A stretch of DNA of 5,837 bases from an uncultured Clostridia bacterium (GTDB lineage Bacteria; Bacillota; Clostridia; TANB77; CAG-508): positions 1-5,837 of the forward strand of contig CALXAS010000084.1 in NCBI GenBank assembly GCA_944386315.1, read 5' to 3'. Every line of letters starts with the position of its first letter. Position 1 is the stretch's first letter. Positions 1 to 5,653 of this stretch are shown here, in pieces. A program made the translations under genes and the position numbers. The notes under the pieces were generated by a model. It worked only from the letters and a program-made list of their open reading frames with translations. It did not search any database and was not told the DNA's origin.

Positions 1-28
1 CCTGACTTTGATAGTAAAAAAATGGAAA

Positions 29-71
29 TATGCACTTAAACTAGTTGATATAACTAAGATTTAAGTGCATA
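29..71 (-). terminator. Long AT-rich hairpin, terminator-like on the minus strand
   Basis: A 12-bp perfect stem (TATGCACTTAAA at 29-40, TTTAAGTGCATA at 60-71) continues, after a small internal loop (C against AGA), into a 5-bp stem (TAGTT/AACTA) with a 5-nt loop. Read on the minus strand, the stem is followed by TTTCCATTTTTTT (complement of 16-28), which suits an intrinsic terminator for transcripts leaving the transposase gene. The stem is unusually AT-rich for a terminator. It lies 16 bp outside the inferred left end of the insertion sequence, so it may belong to the host site or to a gene beyond the window. Confidence 0.5.
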
Positions 72-87
72 AATTGTATTCGAAAAT

Positions 88-109
88 TGTTGTCTATTTT
101 AACTTTTTT
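88..109 (+). repeat. Left terminal inverted repeat of the insertion sequence
   Basis: The outer eight bases TGTTGTCT match the right end perfectly in inverted orientation. The next 14 bases are T-rich at both ends and match only in part (about 15 of 22 overall without gaps). The match inside the eight-base tip could partly reflect shared base composition, so the inner boundary is uncertain. Confidence 0.5.
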
Positions 110-1829
110 TAGTCATTCCTAAAATATTTTTGATATTTTGTAAATTTCTATTTTTTGCTGAAAAATCAATATTTGTAACTGAACCAATATCTTTTAATAT
201 AGCATCATAATATGTGAATTGATAAATATTTTCTTGAATGTTGAAGCAACAACATTGCTGAAGACTTTCGAGAATTTTTCCGACAGAATATTTTTTATCT
301 AATTTATGTTGAAGAACTCTGCTAATTACTAAGGCAATGTAGCAGGTTAAAAAGTGAGCTTCAATGTGTTCTTGTCTTGAAACATACACAGGTCTTGCCT
401 CAAGTTCGCTTTTAGTTACTTTAAATGTTTCTTCGATTCTCCATAACCCTCTATATATATCAATTATTTCATCATCTGTTTTATCCATTTCACTAGTAAC
501 TATTGCATAATATCCATCATATTTTTCTTCCTCTGCAATCTTATCTAAATCTAAAGAAAGTTGAGATTTAGCTTCAATTATTTCTCCTGTATTTTTATCA
601 AATACTAAATGTTTAACATATTTACTTGCACCAACACAATTTTTTTGATTATATTTTTGAACATTACCAATTAAATCTTTTGCTTTTTCAATAGCAGGTT
701 GACGTTCCATTTTAGCTCTTTTTGCGTAATCAGCACTCCAAAAAATTACTTGTTTTTCGTCTACAGTTGTTTTAGTTTTAGTTACCTTTCCATTTTTATC
801 TTTCTTTGTAATGGTAATTTCTCTAGGATAAAAACGAGACTTCTTTTTATATGTTTTATCATTGTTATATGTATAACCATCTTCTTTTAAAACAAATTCT
901 TTCATTTCAGTATTTGCACCTCTGATGCTAAGACTCATAACATAGCCATTTCCAATAGCCTTGTTGTATGCAATATTATTACCTGTATTTAAACCTTTAT
1001 CTGCAACAACAATGACTCTATCAACATCATAATTTTTTTGAAGTTCTTGAACCATAGGTTTTAATGTTAAACAATCAGTTGTGTTGCCTTCAAAAAGTTT
1101 GTAACACATAGGTAATCCAAGAGTATCCATAAACAGCCCCATTTGAACAATTGGAGATGTTCTATGTTCTTTACTAACACCTTTCTTTCTAAGTTCATCT
1201 GGATCATCAATTTCAAAGTAGTAATTAGTTACATCATAGAATACACATTCATTATTAGGCTTGTACTGTTCTTGTATATGGTCATAAATATATTTTTGTA
1301 GTTGTTCTTTAAAAGGCTCTATATATGTTAAAGTATTATATACTTCTTCTAAAGAAAAATTGGTATTTTCAAAAAATATATTTCTATTTTCATAAGTAGA
1401 CTTTTTAGATTCAGGAAACAATGCTCTAGCAAAAACAAGAAGTTTCATAATATTATTTATTTTAAATTCTGAAACATTTCTAATTTTAAATCTATGAATT
1501 AAAAATTTATCAATTTCTAATTCATGATATATTTTGGAAAGGGCAGCATAGCCAAAGTTTTTGTAATTATTAGTACCTTCTTCTAATTTTTCATTTTTAT
1601 CAATCTTTACAGTTATTGGAAGATTAATTTGTTTTTCTTCTTCATTCATATTTTTAACAACTTCTTTAAAATGAGCGATAGGATCATCATAATCTTTCTT
1701 TAAAACTTCAAGGTCACCTAAATTCTGTATGGTGACATTCTTAACTTTTCCGTTAGCATCTCTATAGCCTCTACGAATAGATAGTCTTGTTTTTCCTGTT
1801 TTTTTATTGTTCATTATATTTAAATACAT
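99..1829 (-). CDS. IS1634-type (IS4 superfamily) DDE transposase
   Basis: This 576-aa enzyme would catalyse cutting and strand transfer of the surrounding element by a two-metal DDE mechanism. The first acidic residue is D199 in FYDVT, followed by the family's YYFE...LRKKGVSKEHR segment (about 203-223) and EGNTTD (247-252). The second is D277 in VVADKGL. The third is E466 in the YRGLWRIEE block (459-467), with the partner K473 seven residues on, then LEARPVYV. The usual arginine of the IS4 Y-(2)-R-(3)-E-(6)-K signature is L462 here. To my knowledge some IS1634-like proteins share this variant. A basic N-terminal part (about 1-40) may bind DNA, and the long stretch between D277 and E466 fits the family's beta-rich insertion. 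The length is normal and there is no frameshift or internal stop, so the gene looks functional. The ATG at 1829 is preferred over the internal Met6 because AGGAAAAGGAA precedes it at good spacing. No accessory gene is present. Confidence 0.93.
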   Translation of the reverse strand: MYLNIMNNKKTGKTRLSIRRGYRDANGKVKNVTIQNLGDLEVLKKDYDDPIAHFKEVVKNMNEEEKQINLPITVKIDKNEKLEEGTNNYKNFGYAALSKIYHELEIDKFLIHRFKIRNVSEFKINNIMKLLVFARALFPESKKSTYENRNIFFENTNFSLEEVYNTLTYIEPFKEQLQKYIYDHIQEQYKPNNECVFYDVTNYYFEIDDPDELRKKGVSKEHRTSPIVQMGLFMDTLGLPMCYKLFEGNTTDCLTLKPMVQELQKNYDVDRVIVVADKGLNTGNNIAYNKAIGNGYVMSLSIRGANTEMKEFVLKEDGYTYNNDKTYKKKSRFYPREITITKKDKNGKVTKTKTTVDEKQVIFWSADYAKRAKMERQPAIEKAKDLIGNVQKYNQKNCVGASKYVKHLVFDKNTGEIIEAKSQLSLDLDKIAEEEKYDGYYAIVTSEMDKTDDEIIDIYRGLWRIEETFKVTKSELEARPVYVSRQEHIEAHFLTCYIALVISRVLQHKLDKKYSVGKILESLQQCCCFNIQENIYQFTYYDAILKDIGSVTNIDFSAKNRNLQNIKNILGMTKKS

Positions 1830-1857
1830 AATTTTATTCCTTTTCCTATTTTTTTAT

Positions 1858-1886
1858 ACTATATCACAAAAGAAAACAAAAGACAA
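1858..1886 (-). promoter_or_regulatory. Likely transposase promoter
   Basis: On the minus strand TTGTCT (1881-1886) and TATAGT (1858-1863) are separated by 17 bp, a sigma-A arrangement with a weak -35 and a fair -10. The Shine-Dalgarno AGGAAAAGGAA follows at 1837-1847, seven bases before the ATG. The -35 box lies inside the terminal repeat, so transposase bound at the end could block its own promoter; that consequence is inference. Confidence 0.5.
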
Positions 1887-1888
1887 CA
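1867..1888 (-). repeat. Right terminal inverted repeat of the insertion sequence
   Basis: Read on the minus strand this begins TGTTGTCT, identical to the left tip, then runs into T-rich sequence. The outer part includes TTGTCT, which also serves as the likely -35 box for the transposase. Confidence 0.5.
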
Positions 1889-1917
1889 CAAAAAGAAGAA
1901 AAAATTGACAAAATTAA

Positions 1918-1940
1918 AAGCTTATGGTTCTAAGCTTAGA
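1918..1940. repeat. 12-bp perfect palindrome with a second half-copy
   Basis: TCTAAGCTTAGA at 1929-1940 is a perfect palindrome. The heptamer AAGCTTA occurs at 1918-1924 and again at 1932-1938, exactly 14 bp apart, and 1918-1924 also pairs with 1931-1937 as a 7-bp hairpin with a 6-nt loop. It lies between the insertion sequence and the regulator promoter, about 75 bp upstream of the -35 box. It could be a protein-binding site or a relic of the sequence next to the insertion. Apart from this the stretch 1889-2015 shows no coding potential on either strand. Confidence 0.4.
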
Positions 1941-2015
1941 GTTATCTAAAAAATTCAATTTAATACCAAACTACGGAGTTAAAAATTACAATCAACAACA
2001 AATACAAAAAATTAC

Positions 2016-2044
2016 TTGCAAAAGTGCCAATAAAATTGTATAAT
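2016..2044 (+). promoter_or_regulatory. Sigma-A promoter of the TetR-type regulator gene
   Basis: TTGCAA (2016-2021) and a perfect TATAAT (2039-2044) are separated by the ideal 17 bp. Transcription should begin near 2051, giving a leader of about 29 nt. The Shine-Dalgarno-like AAGGTGG at 2067-2073 lies six bases before the ATG at 2080. Confidence 0.8.
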
Positions 2045-2053
2045 AGAACCAGA

Positions 2054-2067
2054 TTTTTATGTAAAAA
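2054..2067. promoter_or_regulatory. Candidate operator dyad in the regulator leader
   Basis: TTTTTA-TG-TAAAAA is a dyad just downstream of the predicted transcription start and upstream of the Shine-Dalgarno, a position where a bound repressor would block its own gene. A near copy (TTTTTA-G-TAAAAA) lies in the leader of the next gene at 2669-2681. TetR-family proteins bind dyads as dimers and commonly repress themselves. The assignment is inference, and A/T-run dyads arise easily in DNA this AT-rich. Confidence 0.3.
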
Positions 2068-2079
2068 AGGTGGAATAGA

Positions 2080-2646
2080 ATGAATAAAACAAAAAGGAAA
2101 ATCTTTGAAACTTCTATGAAATTATTTGCAGAAAAGGGATATGATGCTACTAGCATAGAAGAAATTACCGCAACAGTAGGAGTAGCAAAAGGAACCCTAT
2201 ATTATCATTTTTCCAGTAAAGAAGAAATTTTTAAATTTTTAGTGGAAGAAGGCGTAAAATTATTAAAAAATAGTATTGCCATCAAAACAGATAAATTAAC
2301 AAATTCTTTAGATAAGATAAGGGCTATTGTATTAATAGAGTTAAAAGTATTAGTAAAATATGAAAGCTTTATGACCATTATTTTAAGTCAGATATGGGGA
2401 ACTGGTCCTAGAAGCAAGATGTGTAGAGATTACGTATTTGAATATATACAAATGATACAAGAAATTGTAGAAGAGGGAATGGAAAAAGGAGAAATTATAA
2501 AAGCTGATCCTAATGTAATTGCCTCTGGTATTTTTGGATTTGTTTGTTCTAGTTTAATTTATAAACTAAGAAGAGAAAAAAATATAGAAGTACCAGAATT
2601 ATATGCAGAGATAGAAAAATCATTTATTAAGAAATTAAAAGAATAA
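2080..2646 (+). CDS. TetR/AcrR-family transcriptional regulator
   Basis: This 188-aa protein has the TetR layout. The N-terminal DNA-binding domain (about residues 5-51) has the family's helix-turn-helix: TSIEEITATVGVAKGTLYYHF at 24-44, followed by the usual SSKEEIF. The remaining 137 residues are mostly helical and form the variable ligand-binding and dimerisation domain, with a hydrophobic segment near 147-160 (IASGIFGFVCSSLI) likely to line the pocket or dimer face. Length is typical. Such proteins act as homodimers in the cytoplasm, releasing DNA when a small ligand binds. The gene lies 76 bp upstream of an acyl-CoA synthetase on the same strand, with no terminator between. An acyl-CoA or fatty acid is therefore the most likely ligand, as for FadR-type TetR regulators of Bacillus, though the sequence does not show ligand specificity. 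It has its own strong promoter and a possible self-binding site in the leader. Confidence 0.93.
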   Translation: MNKTKRKIFETSMKLFAEKGYDATSIEEITATVGVAKGTLYYHFSSKEEIFKFLVEEGVKLLKNSIAIKTDKLTNSLDKIRAIVLIELKVLVKYESFMTIILSQIWGTGPRSKMCRDYVFEYIQMIQEIVEEGMEKGEIIKADPNVIASGIFGFVCSSLIYKLRREKNIEVPELYAEIEKSFIKKLKE

Positions 2647-2668
2647 AATCTTTTGGATAAAGTAGCTG

Positions 2669-2681
2669 TTTTTAGTAAAAA
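2669..2681. promoter_or_regulatory. Candidate operator dyad upstream of the acyl-CoA synthetase
   Basis: TTTTTA-G-TAAAAA resembles the dyad in the regulator's leader: with its right flank it reads TTTTTAGTAAAAAATGTG, against TTTTTATGTAAAAAAGGTG there. It overlaps a weak possible internal promoter (TTGGAT at 2653-2658, 17 bp, TAAAAA at 2676-2681). If the upstream regulator binds both sites, it would control the synthetase as well as itself. The AT-rich background makes this tentative. Confidence 0.28.
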
Positions 2682-2722
2682 ATGTGTCTATGTAAATAAT
2701 AAGAAAGGGATGTGATAGAAAA

Positions 2723-4603
2723 ATGAGAATTTTAAAAGACTTTAAAATGCCAAATTTCAAGTTCCCAAAAATAGAAATGAAGGGAATAGAAAATATTGAT
2801 GAAGTAAAAGTAGATTATGATGCCTTAAAGAAGAAAAACGAGACAGTATCAAAAGTAAAGCAAAAAGGGTATGAACCAACACAATATGAAACTATTAAAG
2901 AAGTATTTCATATGGCGAAAGATAAATATGCAGATAATGTATTTATTTTAGAAAAATTTAACCCAAAAGAAGCCTTTCAAGAAATTACTTATCGTGAATT
3001 TGCACAAGATGTAATAGCTTTAGGAACAGCGCTAACACAAAAATATCATTTAAAAGATGAAAGAGTAGTGATTATTGGAGAAAATACTTATCATTGGTAC
3101 GTATCTTATATGGCAATGCTTTGCGGTGTAGGAATTGCAGTTCCAGTAGATAAAGAATTGCCACCAAATGAAATTGAAAATGTCATTCATCGTTCTAGAG
3201 CATCCGCAGTCATTTATTCTACCAAAAAGAAAGATGTGATAAAAAAGGTAGAAGATAAATTACCAGAAGTAAAATATTTTATTCAAATGAATAGCGATGA
3301 GAAATTACAAGGTAGAGAAGTAGGCTTTAATACAATAGTAGAGCAGGGAAAAGAATTATTAGAAAAAGGCGATAATTCTTTTATGGAAATTCCAATTGAC
3401 CCAGATGCTTTCAAAGTTTTAATTTTTACATCTGGAACAACATCCAACTCCAAAGGTGTTATGATTAGTAATAGAAATTTAGCAGAAAATATCAATGCTG
3501 TAAGTGCCTATGTAAAATTATATGAATCAGACAGATTATTTTCTGTACTTCCACTACATCATACTTATGAATCAACCATCGGATTTTTATTACCAATGGC
3601 TAATGGAGTTTCCATAGCAATATGCCAAGGTTTAAAACATATTGTACCAGACCTGCAAGAAACAAAGCCTACAGCACTTTTAGCAGTACCATTATTAATA
3701 GAAAATCTATATAAAAAGATTAATGCCACTATCCAAAAAAGTGGAAAAGCAGCACTTGTCAATTCTATGATACATATCACCAATGCATTAAAAGGTGTAG
3801 GAGTAGATATCAAAAAGAAAGTGTTTGGGGAAATTATAGAAAATCTAGGAGGAAAATTAAGAATTATTGTTTCGGCAGCAGCTCCTATAGATGCAAAAGT
3901 TGGAAAATGGGTACAAGACATTGGTATTAATTTCTTACAAGGTTATGGATTAACAGAAACAGCTCCTATTGCAGCTTTAACGCCAGATTATGAACCAAAG
4001 GTAGGTTCAGCAGGAAAACCAGTTATCTGTGCGGAAATTAAAATAGATAATCCAAATGAAGAGGGAGAAGGAGAAGTCCTAATTAAGAGTAAAACATTAA
4101 TGATAGGATATTATGAGGATGAAGAGGCAACCAATAGTGTGATAGACGTAGATGAAGAAGGAAATAGATGGTTCCATTCAGGAGATGTAGGATATTTAGA
4201 TAACGATGGCTTCTTATATATTACAGGAAGAACCAAAAATGTAATTGTTACGCAAAATGGAAAGAATATCTATCCAGAAGAATTAGAATTACTATTAGGA
4301 AAGGTACCAGAAATTAAAGAATGTATGGTATATGGTAAAGAGCAAGAAGGAGAAAAAGAACTACTTATTTCTGTAAAAGTAATTCCAGATTATGAAAAAA
4401 TAGAAGAGTTACATGGAAAAGATTTAAGTAAAGAACAAATTCATGATATCATTTGGGAACAAATAAAAGAAATTAATAAAAAATCACCTTCCTACAAAGC
4501 TATTAAAAACCTAGAAATTAAAGAAGACGAGTTTATAAAGACAACCACTATGAAAATAAAAAGATATGCAGAAATTAGTAAAGATAAAGAGAAAAAATCA
4601 TAA
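2723..4603 (+). CDS. Long-chain fatty acyl-CoA synthetase, AMP-forming
   Basis: This 626-aa enzyme of the adenylate-forming (ANL) superfamily would convert a fatty acid, ATP and CoA to acyl-CoA through an acyl-adenylate, feeding lipid synthesis or degradation at the inner membrane face. Motifs in order: phosphate-binding loop TSGTTSNSKG (236-245), SAAAPID (384-390), GYGLTETAP (407-415), SGDVGYLD with the ribose-binding D488 (486-493), hinge region GRTKNVIVTQNGKNIYPEE (502-520), and the C-terminal catalytic lysine K611 in TMKIKR. The pattern and length fit the FAA1/long-chain group (COG1022) better than short-chain ligases; chain length is not readable. About 55 residues precede the usual family start near YETIKEVF. 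They are rich in lysine with K-M-P and K-F-P-K turns and may contact membrane or a partner. The ATG at 2723 is kept because AAAGGG (2704-2709) precedes it, though the 13-nt spacing is long, and the next in-frame ATGs (2747, 2777) have no ribosome site. It is probably co-transcribed with the regulator gene. No key residue is missing. Confidence 0.93.
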   Translation: MRILKDFKMPNFKFPKIEMKGIENIDEVKVDYDALKKKNETVSKVKQKGYEPTQYETIKEVFHMAKDKYADNVFILEKFNPKEAFQEITYREFAQDVIALGTALTQKYHLKDERVVIIGENTYHWYVSYMAMLCGVGIAVPVDKELPPNEIENVIHRSRASAVIYSTKKKDVIKKVEDKLPEVKYFIQMNSDEKLQGREVGFNTIVEQGKELLEKGDNSFMEIPIDPDAFKVLIFTSGTTSNSKGVMISNRNLAENINAVSAYVKLYESDRLFSVLPLHHTYESTIGFLLPMANGVSIAICQGLKHIVPDLQETKPTALLAVPLLIENLYKKINATIQKSGKAALVNSMIHITNALKGVGVDIKKKVFGEIIENLGGKLRIIVSAAAPIDAKVGKWVQDIGINFLQGYGLTETAPIAALTPDYEPKVGSAGKPVICAEIKIDNPNEEGEGEVLIKSKTLMIGYYEDEEATNSVIDVDEEGNRWFHSGDVGYLDNDGFLYITGRTKNVIVTQNGKNIYPEELELLLGKVPEIKECMVYGKEQEGEKELLISVKVIPDYEKIEELHGKDLSKEQIHDIIWEQIKEINKKSPSYKAIKNLEIKEDEFIKTTTMKIKRYAEISKDKEKKS

Positions 4604-4610
4604 GAAAAAA

Positions 4611-4638
4611 ATAAATGTTACAATTGTGTTACATTTAT
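4611..4638. repeat. Hairpin/dyad just after the acyl-CoA synthetase gene
   Basis: ATAAATGT (4611-4618) pairs with ACATTTAT (4631-4638). After a T-T mismatch, AC/GT adds two pairs around a 6-nt loop. On the plus strand no T-run follows, so it is a poor terminator for the synthetase gene. On the minus strand it would be followed by TTTTTTC. The right arm is also part of the 15-bp inverted repeat that flanks the next promoter, so a binding site is an equally good reading. Confidence 0.45.
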
Positions 4639-4643
4639 ACAAA
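4629..4643 (+). repeat. Upstream copy of a 15-bp inverted repeat flanking a promoter
   Basis: TTACATTTATACAAA here is the exact reverse complement of 4735-4749. This copy ends 15 bp upstream of the -35 box of the promoter at 4659-4688. The centres of the two copies are 106 bp apart, close to ten turns of the helix. The core ATAAATGTWA also occurs a third time at 4611-4620 (ATAAATGTTA). Confidence 0.6.
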
Positions 4644-4658
4644 AGTACCAGCTTACTC

Positions 4659-4688
4659 TTGACAGTCTTAAGAAAAATGTATTAAAAT
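4659..4688 (+). promoter_or_regulatory. Sigma-A promoter of the 287-aa protein gene
   Basis: Consensus TTGACA (4659-4664) and TAAAAT (4683-4688, five of six consensus bases) are 18 bp apart. Transcription would begin near 4695, giving a leader of about 89 nt. This suggests the 287-aa gene is transcribed on its own rather than with the synthetase gene 180 bp upstream. Confidence 0.75.
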
Positions 4689-4720
4689 AAAAATATAGTA
4701 GAATTAAGAATAAAAAGGGA

Positions 4721-4764
4721 TCCTATTGTAGAAATTTGTATAAATGTAATAGAAGTACATAGGA
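4721..4764 (+). promoter_or_regulatory. Leader hairpin abutting the Shine-Dalgarno
   Basis: TCCTA-T-TGTA (4721-4730) pairs with TACA-TAGGA (4756-4764): nine base pairs with one bulged T, enclosing a 25-nt loop. The stem ends one base before the Shine-Dalgarno AAAGGAGG (4766-4773), so it could affect ribosome access or protect the 5' end. The loop contains the second copy of the 15-bp inverted repeat. No known riboswitch class is recognised, and the leader is short for most of them. Confidence 0.4.
4735..4749 (-). repeat. Downstream copy of the 15-bp inverted repeat
   Basis: TTTGTATAAATGTAA is the exact reverse complement of 4629-4643. It lies in the transcribed leader, 46 bp after the -10 box, so the pair brackets the promoter. 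Confidence 0.6.
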
Positions 4765-4783
4765 CAAAGGAGGAGAGTTTACA

Positions 4784-5647
4784 ATGTCTAGATCTGGCAT
4801 AGTAAATGTGAGAATGGTAATCACAGAAGAAAAAATATTATCGAATATTGATAAAATTCATAAAATGATTAATCCGAAGAGTAAAAAACAAATTATTCAA
4901 TTAGAGGATGATACTTATTTTAAAGATTTAATAGAGTCTATCAAAACTTATTTAATAGAATATCCAAAAAAGAAAAATTTTCCACCAGCAGTATATAAAG
5001 CAGCGTACGATTTGGTAGAATTTGCTACCAACTTGTTTGAAGAAAATACAAAGCAAATAGAAGAACTAATTCGTCAAAGAGAAGCAAATATTGCTTCTGC
5101 AGGAGTATTAAAAGATGCTTTAGAAATGGTAGAAAATAAAGAAGATGGATGGAAAGATACCATTGAGAATATAGAAGAAGATTTTCCAGAAGATATTATA
5201 GAAACTTTGCAAATTATAGGAAAAGCAAAATCTAGTAAATCTCAAAACTACCAAGATGCAGTAAAATTAATTAACGCAAGAATAGTAAATCTAGAATCCA
5301 ACTTACATATCGAAATAGATATGGAAAGAATAGAGGATAGATCTAAAGCATTAAGTTACATAGGAATAGAAGTAGCAGATGCCTTAAAATTAATTCCAAC
5401 ACCACAAGAAGAAGTACAACCAGTAGAAGAAATACAAGAACAACCAGTGGTAGAAGAAAAACAAGCTAAAAAGGCAAAACAAGAAAAAGAAGAAAAAGAA
5501 AAATATGAACAAGAGACCACATTTGAAGTAAAACCATCCTTGTGGCAGAGAATTAAACAAAGTAAGTTTGGTAGAGCTATTACCTTCTTATTCAAAACAA
5601 GAGTGGTATTGGAAGTACCAGCATTGCCAGAAGCAAAACATGAATAA
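4784..5647 (+). CDS. Uncharacterised charged helical protein, 287 aa
   Basis: I do not recognise this protein. It has no signal peptide or clear membrane segment, so it is probably cytoplasmic. Residues 1-204 look mainly helical, with a likely amphipathic helix or short coiled coil near 75-120 (ending in KQIEELIRQREANIA...LKDALEMVENKE) and an acidic stretch at 129-140. Residues 205-225 are a proline/glutamate linker with a loose repeat (QPVEE, then QPVVEE), followed by a Lys/Glu-rich run to about 245. A distinct C-terminal tail (252-287) begins SLWQRIKQSKFGRAITFLF and ends in VPALPEAKHE. It is basic and amphipathic with a short hydrophobic patch, and could touch membrane, nucleic acid or a partner. 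The start at 4784 is well supported by AAAGGAGG at 4766-4773. Codon use resembles the synthetase gene, so there is no sign of recent transfer. It has its own promoter, a leader hairpin and flanking repeats, which suggests separate control. The protein could be structural or an adaptor; no enzyme motif is visible. Confidence 0.85.
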   Translation: MSRSGIVNVRMVITEEKILSNIDKIHKMINPKSKKQIIQLEDDTYFKDLIESIKTYLIEYPKKKNFPPAVYKAAYDLVEFATNLFEENTKQIEELIRQREANIASAGVLKDALEMVENKEDGWKDTIENIEEDFPEDIIETLQIIGKAKSSKSQNYQDAVKLINARIVNLESNLHIEIDMERIEDRSKALSYIGIEVADALKLIPTPQEEVQPVEEIQEQPVVEEKQAKKAKQEKEEKEKYEQETTFEVKPSLWQRIKQSKFGRAITFLFKTRVVLEVPALPEAKHE

Positions 5648-5653
5648 AAGAGA

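Larger units (their letters stand above)
88..1888 (-). mobile_element. Insertion sequence, IS1634-like, about 1.8 kb, apparently intact
   Basis: A single full-length transposase gene fills almost the whole element. The ends are set by an inverted repeat: TGTTGTCT at 88-95 and its complement AGACAACA at 1881-1888, each followed inward by a T-rich tract. The transposase stop codon lies only 11 bp inside the left end, and the likely -35 box of the transposase promoter lies within the right repeat, both common in compact insertion sequences. No convincing target-site duplication is visible in the AT-rich flanks, so the exact tips could be off by several bases. The insertion lies upstream of, and is divergent from, the regulator gene at 2080, and does not visibly interrupt a coding gene. 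Confidence 0.65.

Noticed and set aside
12..24. TAGTAAAAAAATG near the left edge, similar to the dyad region at 2673-2684
   Set aside because: Only the A-run half is shared and there is no dyad, so it is most likely base-composition coincidence.
699..890. Open frame of 63 codons on the plus strand inside the transposase gene
   Set aside because: It is antisense to a well-supported gene, its protein is a low-complexity Phe/Ile/Ser run produced by the complement of A-rich codons, and no ribosome site precedes it.
83..1907. AAAATTG at 83-89 and 1901-1907 as a target-site duplication
   Set aside because: The match is short and AT-rich, overlaps the left inverted repeat tip by two bases and lies 12 bp beyond the right tip, so it does not flank the element correctly.
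1905..1933. Second promoter TTGACA-17 bp-TTCTAA upstream of the regulator gene
   Set aside because: The -35 box is perfect but the -10 candidate matches the consensus poorly, and a far better promoter lies at 2016-2044.
3283..3921. Two minus-strand open frames inside the acyl-CoA synthetase gene (3283-3495 and 3565-3921)
   Set aside because: Both are antisense to conserved enzyme motifs, with no family resemblance and no promoter or ribosome site.
4611..4638. Intrinsic terminator for the acyl-CoA synthetase gene
   Set aside because: No T-run follows the stem on the plus strand; it is listed instead as a dyad of unknown role.
5356..5595. Minus-strand 79-codon frame rich in Cys and Ser
   Set aside because: It is the complement of the Glu/Lys-rich linker codons of the 287-aa gene; the apparent cysteine-rich peptide is a composition artefact.
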